Shown here: in pieces, positions 61,064-64,000 of the stretch
How positions within the stretch are numbered: the stretch's first letter is position 1
Layout: every line of letters begins with the position of its first letter
DNA from: Nocardioidaceae bacterium
Lineage (GTDB): Bacteria; Actinomycetota; Actinomycetes; Propionibacteriales; Nocardioidaceae
Direction: 5' to 3'
Length of the DNA: 64,000 nucleotides
NCBI GenBank assembly: GCA_017744365.1
Contig: JAGIBL010000002.1
Location: forward strand, 620,001 to 684,000
Notes under the pieces: model-generated
Database searches by the model: none
Told to the model about the DNA's origin: nothing
Seen by the model: the letters and a program-made list of their open reading frames with translations, nothing else
Made by a program: the position numbers and the translations under genes

Positions 61064-62503
61064 CTAGCTGGTGGGGGTGCCCTCGGTCGGGTGGTAGGCG
61101 CAGTCGTCGTCGGCGTCGCTGGCCTTGCTCGGCGGACTCGGCTCGTCCGAGGCGGCCGGCGGGGTGACCCCGGAGACGCTCTGGGTCGCCGGCTTCCGCA
61201 CCGGGTGCAGCGCGGCCTGGACCGCGGTGTGCACGAAGTCGAAGTCGGGCTCGTTCGGGTCGAACTCGTCGCTGCGCTCGAAGCCGACCGCCTCCAGCTT
61301 CTGGCCCTTCACCTTGCCGGCCAGGTCCACGAACGCCGAGAGCAGCCCGGCCGGGATGTCGGTGCGGACGATCTCCTTCGCCGTGCGGGCCAGCGAGCGG
61401 TAGCGCTGCAGCACCTTGACGGGGCTGGCCTCCTTGACGATCGCGTTGATCGCGCAGCGCTGCCGCTCCATCCGCTTGTAGTCGGTGGAGCCGTACCGCC
61501 CCCGGGTGAACCAGAGCGCCTTGAAGCCGTTGAGCCGCTGCTCCGGGCCGGGCTCGAGGTAGTCGTCGGGGAGGATGTGCGCGTCGGTGTTGCCGCCGAT
61601 CGGCACCCGCTCGTTGATGTTGACGGTGATCCCGCCGATGGCGTCGACCAGCTTGGAGAACCCGTCCAGGTTCACCAGCACGTAGTAGTCCACGCGCAGC
61701 CCGAGCGCACCCGAGACGGCCAGCTTGACCGCGTCGGCGCCCTCGTTGTCGGACTTGCCGAGCACCCCGGGATGGACCGCCGGGACGTTGCGGTAGACGG
61801 CGTTGAGGAAGAACTCGGCGTTGTTCGCGGTGCCGTCGGTGAAGCCGTTCGGGTAGAGCTCGGCCAGCTTGGAGCCCGGCTTGAACGGCACGTTCTGCAG
61901 GTTCCTCGGCAGGCTGAACAGCACCGCCTTGCCGGTCTTGACCTCGATGCTCGCCAGGATCACCGAGTCGGTGCGCACCCCCGGCCGGTGGATCGCGCCG
62001 TCGCCGCCGAGGAGCAGCACGTTGACCCGCTTGCGGTGCCCCCACGGGTTGCTCTTGGTGGCCTTCGGGGTGGTCGCGCTGTCGGTCTCGTGGAAGATCG
62101 TGCGCAGCAGGTCGCGCTGCACCAGCGCGTACTGGGCGCCCATCGCCATCGGCGCGGTGACCGCGGCGCAGAGCAGGAAGACGGCGGCGCCGCCGACCAG
62201 CTGGATCGCCCGCGGGGCGGTCCGGGACCGGTTGCGGGCGTAGGTCCGGCAGATCAGCCCGACCCAGAGCAGCCAGACCACGCCGAGGCCGACGACGATC
62301 CACAGCAGCGTGTCCGCGCTCAGCGCCGCGTCCACCACCTGGCTCGACGCGGTCCGCCGTACGACGAGGCCCGCGACCGCGAGCAGCACCCCCGGCAGCA
62401 GTGTCGCGAGCAGGGCACGGCGCAGCGCCCGACCGATCAGGTCAGGGCGTGGCGCACGGTGGCGACCGCGGTGCAGCGGCGCCGGGTCGGAGCCCCAGGA
62501 CAC
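61064..62503 (-). CDS. LytR-CpsA-Psr (LCP) family protein, second copy
   Basis: A 479-residue membrane protein with about three N-terminal helices (30-130) and an extracellular LCP domain: VNVLLLGGDG, RTDSVILASIEVKTGKAVLFSLPRNL, a polar insert, AVKLAVSGALGLRVDYYVLVNLDGFSKLVDAIGG, and FTRGRYGSTDYKRMERQRCAINAI. The core Arg/Asp residues of the phosphotransferase are present. Attaches anionic glycopolymers to the wall. GTG start at 62501-62503 without a ribosome site, with TACCCT 6 bases before it, so the transcript may be leaderless. Confidence 0.93.
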   Translation of the reverse strand: MSWGSDPAPLHRGRHRAPRPDLIGRALRRALLATLLPGVLLAVAGLVVRRTASSQVVDAALSADTLLWIVVGLGVVWLLWVGLICRTYARNRSRTAPRAIQLVGGAAVFLLCAAVTAPMAMGAQYALVQRDLLRTIFHETDSATTPKATKSNPWGHRKRVNVLLLGGDGAIHRPGVRTDSVILASIEVKTGKAVLFSLPRNLQNVPFKPGSKLAELYPNGFTDGTANNAEFFLNAVYRNVPAVHPGVLGKSDNEGADAVKLAVSGALGLRVDYYVLVNLDGFSKLVDAIGGITVNINERVPIGGNTDAHILPDDYLEPGPEQRLNGFKALWFTRGRYGSTDYKRMERQRCAINAIVKEASPVKVLQRYRSLARTAKEIVRTDIPAGLLSAFVDLAGKVKGQKLEAVGFERSDEFDPNEPDFDFVHTAVQAALHPVRKPATQSVSGVTPPAASDEPSPPSKASDADDDCAYHPTEGTPTS

Positions 62504-62536
62504 CCCGGAAGGGTAAGCGGTGCCGTCAAGTCGAGG

Positions 62537-64000
62537 TCAGTCGACCAGCTCGCGCTTGAGGATCTTGCCGGTCGCCGTCATGGGCAGGGAGTCCACGAAC
62601 GCGACGATCCGCGGGTACTTGTAGGAGGCCATCTGGTCCTTGCCCCAGGCGACCAGCTCCTCCTCGGTGACCGAGGCGCCCTCGCGCAGGATCACGAATG
62701 CCTTGACCTCCTCGCCGTGGGACTCGTGCGGGACCCCGACCACGGCCGCCAGCGAGACGTCGGGGTGGGTCATCAGGACCTCCTCGATCTCCCGCGGGTA
62801 CACGTTGTAGCCGCCGCGGATGATCATGTCCTTGGACCGGTCGACGATGTAGTAGAAGCCGTCCTCGTCGCGGCGGGCCAGGTCGCCGGTGCGGAACCAG
62901 CCGTCCTTCATCACCTCGGCGGTGGCCTCGGGCCGGTTCAGGTAGCCCTTCATGATGAGGTGCCCGCGGATGGCGATCTCGCCGATCTGGTCGGCGCCCT
63001 CGACCGTGTTCCAGTCGTCGTCGATCAGCTTGACCTCGACGCCCCAGATCGGCACCCCGATCGACCCCGGCCGCGGCTCCTTGTCCGGGTCGGAGAAGGT
63101 GGCCACCGGGCTGGTCTCGGAAAGCCCGTAGCCCTCGAGCACCTGGACGCCCAGCCGGGCCTGCACCTCCTTGATGATCTCCACCGGCAGGGCCGCACCG
63201 CCGGAGACGCCGACCCGGAGGTTGCTCGCGATCCGGTCCACGTCGACGTCCTCCGTCAGCGCGCCGAGCAGGCCCCACCACATCGTCGGCACGCCGGCGA
63301 AGAAGGTCACGTCCTCCTTCTGCAGCAGGCCGATCGCGGCCTGGGCGTCGAAGCGCGGCAGCAGCACCAGGGTCGCGCCCATCGAGAAGCCCGCGTTCAT
63401 CTGCACCGTCGAGCCGAACGAGTGGAACAGCGGCAGCGTGAGCAGGTGCACGTCGGTGCCCGGGGTCGAGCCGAACAGCCGGTTGCAGGTCAGCGCGTTG
63501 AGCACCAGGTTCGAGTGGCTCAGCTCGGCGCCCTTGGGCTGGCCGGTGGTGCCGGAGGTGTAGAGGATCACCGCGGTGTCGGTCTCGGCGCCGAGGACCG
63601 CCTCGAAGACCGGCGACTTCCCGGCCAGCGCCTCGGTCAGCGTGCGGGCGCCCTCGACCGGGGACGGCGCGCTCGGGTCGGCGGTGATGAGGATGAGCTC
63701 GGGCCTGCTCTTCGCGCCGTCGACGCCGGCCTTGCCCTCGGTGCCCATCGGCAGCTCCGGGGTGCCCTCGAAGCAGAAGTAGACCTTCGCGTCGGCGTCG
63801 TCGAGGTAGTAGGTGACCTCGCGGCCCTTGTTGAGCACGTTCATCGGCACCACGACGGCACCGGCCTTGAGGATCCCGTAGTAGACGATCGGGAAGTACG
63901 GCAGGTTCGGGCAGGTCAGCGCGACCCGGTCACCGGGCTGCACGCCGAGCTCGACGAGCAGGTTCGCCACCTGGTTCGCGGCGCCGTTGACCTGGGCGTA
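62537..64000 (-). CDS. Acyl-CoA synthetase (AMP-binding), 5' end beyond window
   Basis: Adenylate-forming enzyme, about 488 residues visible and open at the right edge. Core motifs: A3 VILYTSGTTGQPKGAEL, A5 YGLSETSPV, A7-A8 GWFRTGDLARRDEDGFYYIVDR, and A10 PMTATGKILKREL with the catalytic lysine. The C-terminus ends in LVD at 62537. It belongs to the long-chain fatty acyl-CoA ligase branch (FadD-like). Reaction: fatty acid, CoA and ATP to acyl-CoA, AMP and PPi. The first visible residues (YAQVNGAANQVANLL) are inside the N-terminal domain; the true start lies beyond the right edge. Confidence 0.93.
   Translation of the reverse strand, partial: YAQVNGAANQVANLLVELGVQPGDRVALTCPNLPYFPIVYYGILKAGAVVVPMNVLNKGREVTYYLDDADAKVYFCFEGTPELPMGTEGKAGVDGAKSRPELILITADPSAPSPVEGARTLTEALAGKSPVFEAVLGAETDTAVILYTSGTTGQPKGAELSHSNLVLNALTCNRLFGSTPGTDVHLLTLPLFHSFGSTVQMNAGFSMGATLVLLPRFDAQAAIGLLQKEDVTFFAGVPTMWWGLLGALTEDVDVDRIASNLRVGVSGGAALPVEIIKEVQARLGVQVLEGYGLSETSPVATFSDPDKEPRPGSIGVPIWGVEVKLIDDDWNTVEGADQIGEIAIRGHLIMKGYLNRPEATAEVMKDGWFRTGDLARRDEDGFYYIVDRSKDMIIRGGYNVYPREIEEVLMTHPDVSLAAVVGVPHESHGEEVKAFVILREGASVTEEELVAWGKDQMASYKYPRIVAFVDSLPMTATGKILKRELVD

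Overview
This is a high-GC actinobacterial chromosome segment. Several things point to a Nocardioides-like member of the Propionibacteriales (inference from gene content; no search was run): GTG starts and 4-base ATGA/GTGA gene overlaps are common, several starts look leaderless behind TAnnnT boxes, bldC and a DUF3073 gene are present, and dispersed pur genes lie among LytR-CpsA-Psr, sterol-carrier and DUF222-HNH genes.

Region by region. 1-4.7 kb: a minus-strand operon headed by an SDR and a CYP51-type cytochrome P450, then a 3Fe-4S-type ferredoxin, an NTF2-like protein, an aldehyde dehydrogenase and a second SDR cut by the window edge. The SDR/cyp51/ferredoxin core matches the mycobacterial cyp51 locus. 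4.7-7.3 kb: a secreted thermolysin-like protease and tRNA-Phe(GAA) with a strong terminator. 7.4-13.3 kb: a catabolic cluster (FAD amine-oxidase-like enzyme, NCS1 permease, aldehyde dehydrogenase) divergent from a PucR regulator. 13.3-17.6 kb: a small secreted cysteine-containing protein, a lipoprotein, a membrane-fusion-like protein and a MacB-like ABC exporter in one operon. 17.7-20.1 kb: two small unknowns and a large secreted Ig-like protein.

20.4-26.0 kb is the most interesting part, an inserted block with visibly lower GC. It carries a ribbon-helix-helix regulator divergent from a bacterial ubiquitin-like operon: a Ubl of the multiubiquitin type, an E2-like protein (prokaryotic E2 family E type), a JAB deubiquitinase fused to an E1/ThiF adenylating enzyme, a DUF6527 zinc protein and a ClpP-fold serine protease (SDH type). 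A membrane-anchored protein of unknown function follows from its own apparent leaderless promoter. A perfect 18-bp palindrome lies between the regulator and the operon.

26.0-34.9 kb: assorted enzymes, a DUF222/HNH endonuclease preceded by a perfect actinobacterial SOS box, an ankyrin lipoprotein, an SMP-30-like protein, and a NarL-type two-component system. 34.8-44.6 kb: a very large secreted gingipain-like (C25) peptidase, whose N-terminal region holds a 17-unit [F/Y]SPSA array, translationally coupled to a double cyclase-homology/AAA/TPR protein, plus a metzincin-like protease. 44.7-46.6 kb: patatin, enoyl-CoA hydratase, bldC. 46.7-60.5 kb: DUF3073, purM, purF, a dipeptidase, LCP, SCP, ArsR, an MFS exporter, an ion transporter, purL, a DUF1906 wall protein with an unusual 9-bp repeat array upstream, purQ and purS. 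60.6-64 kb: an SRPBCC protein, a second LCP protein and an acyl-CoA ligase that runs off the right edge.
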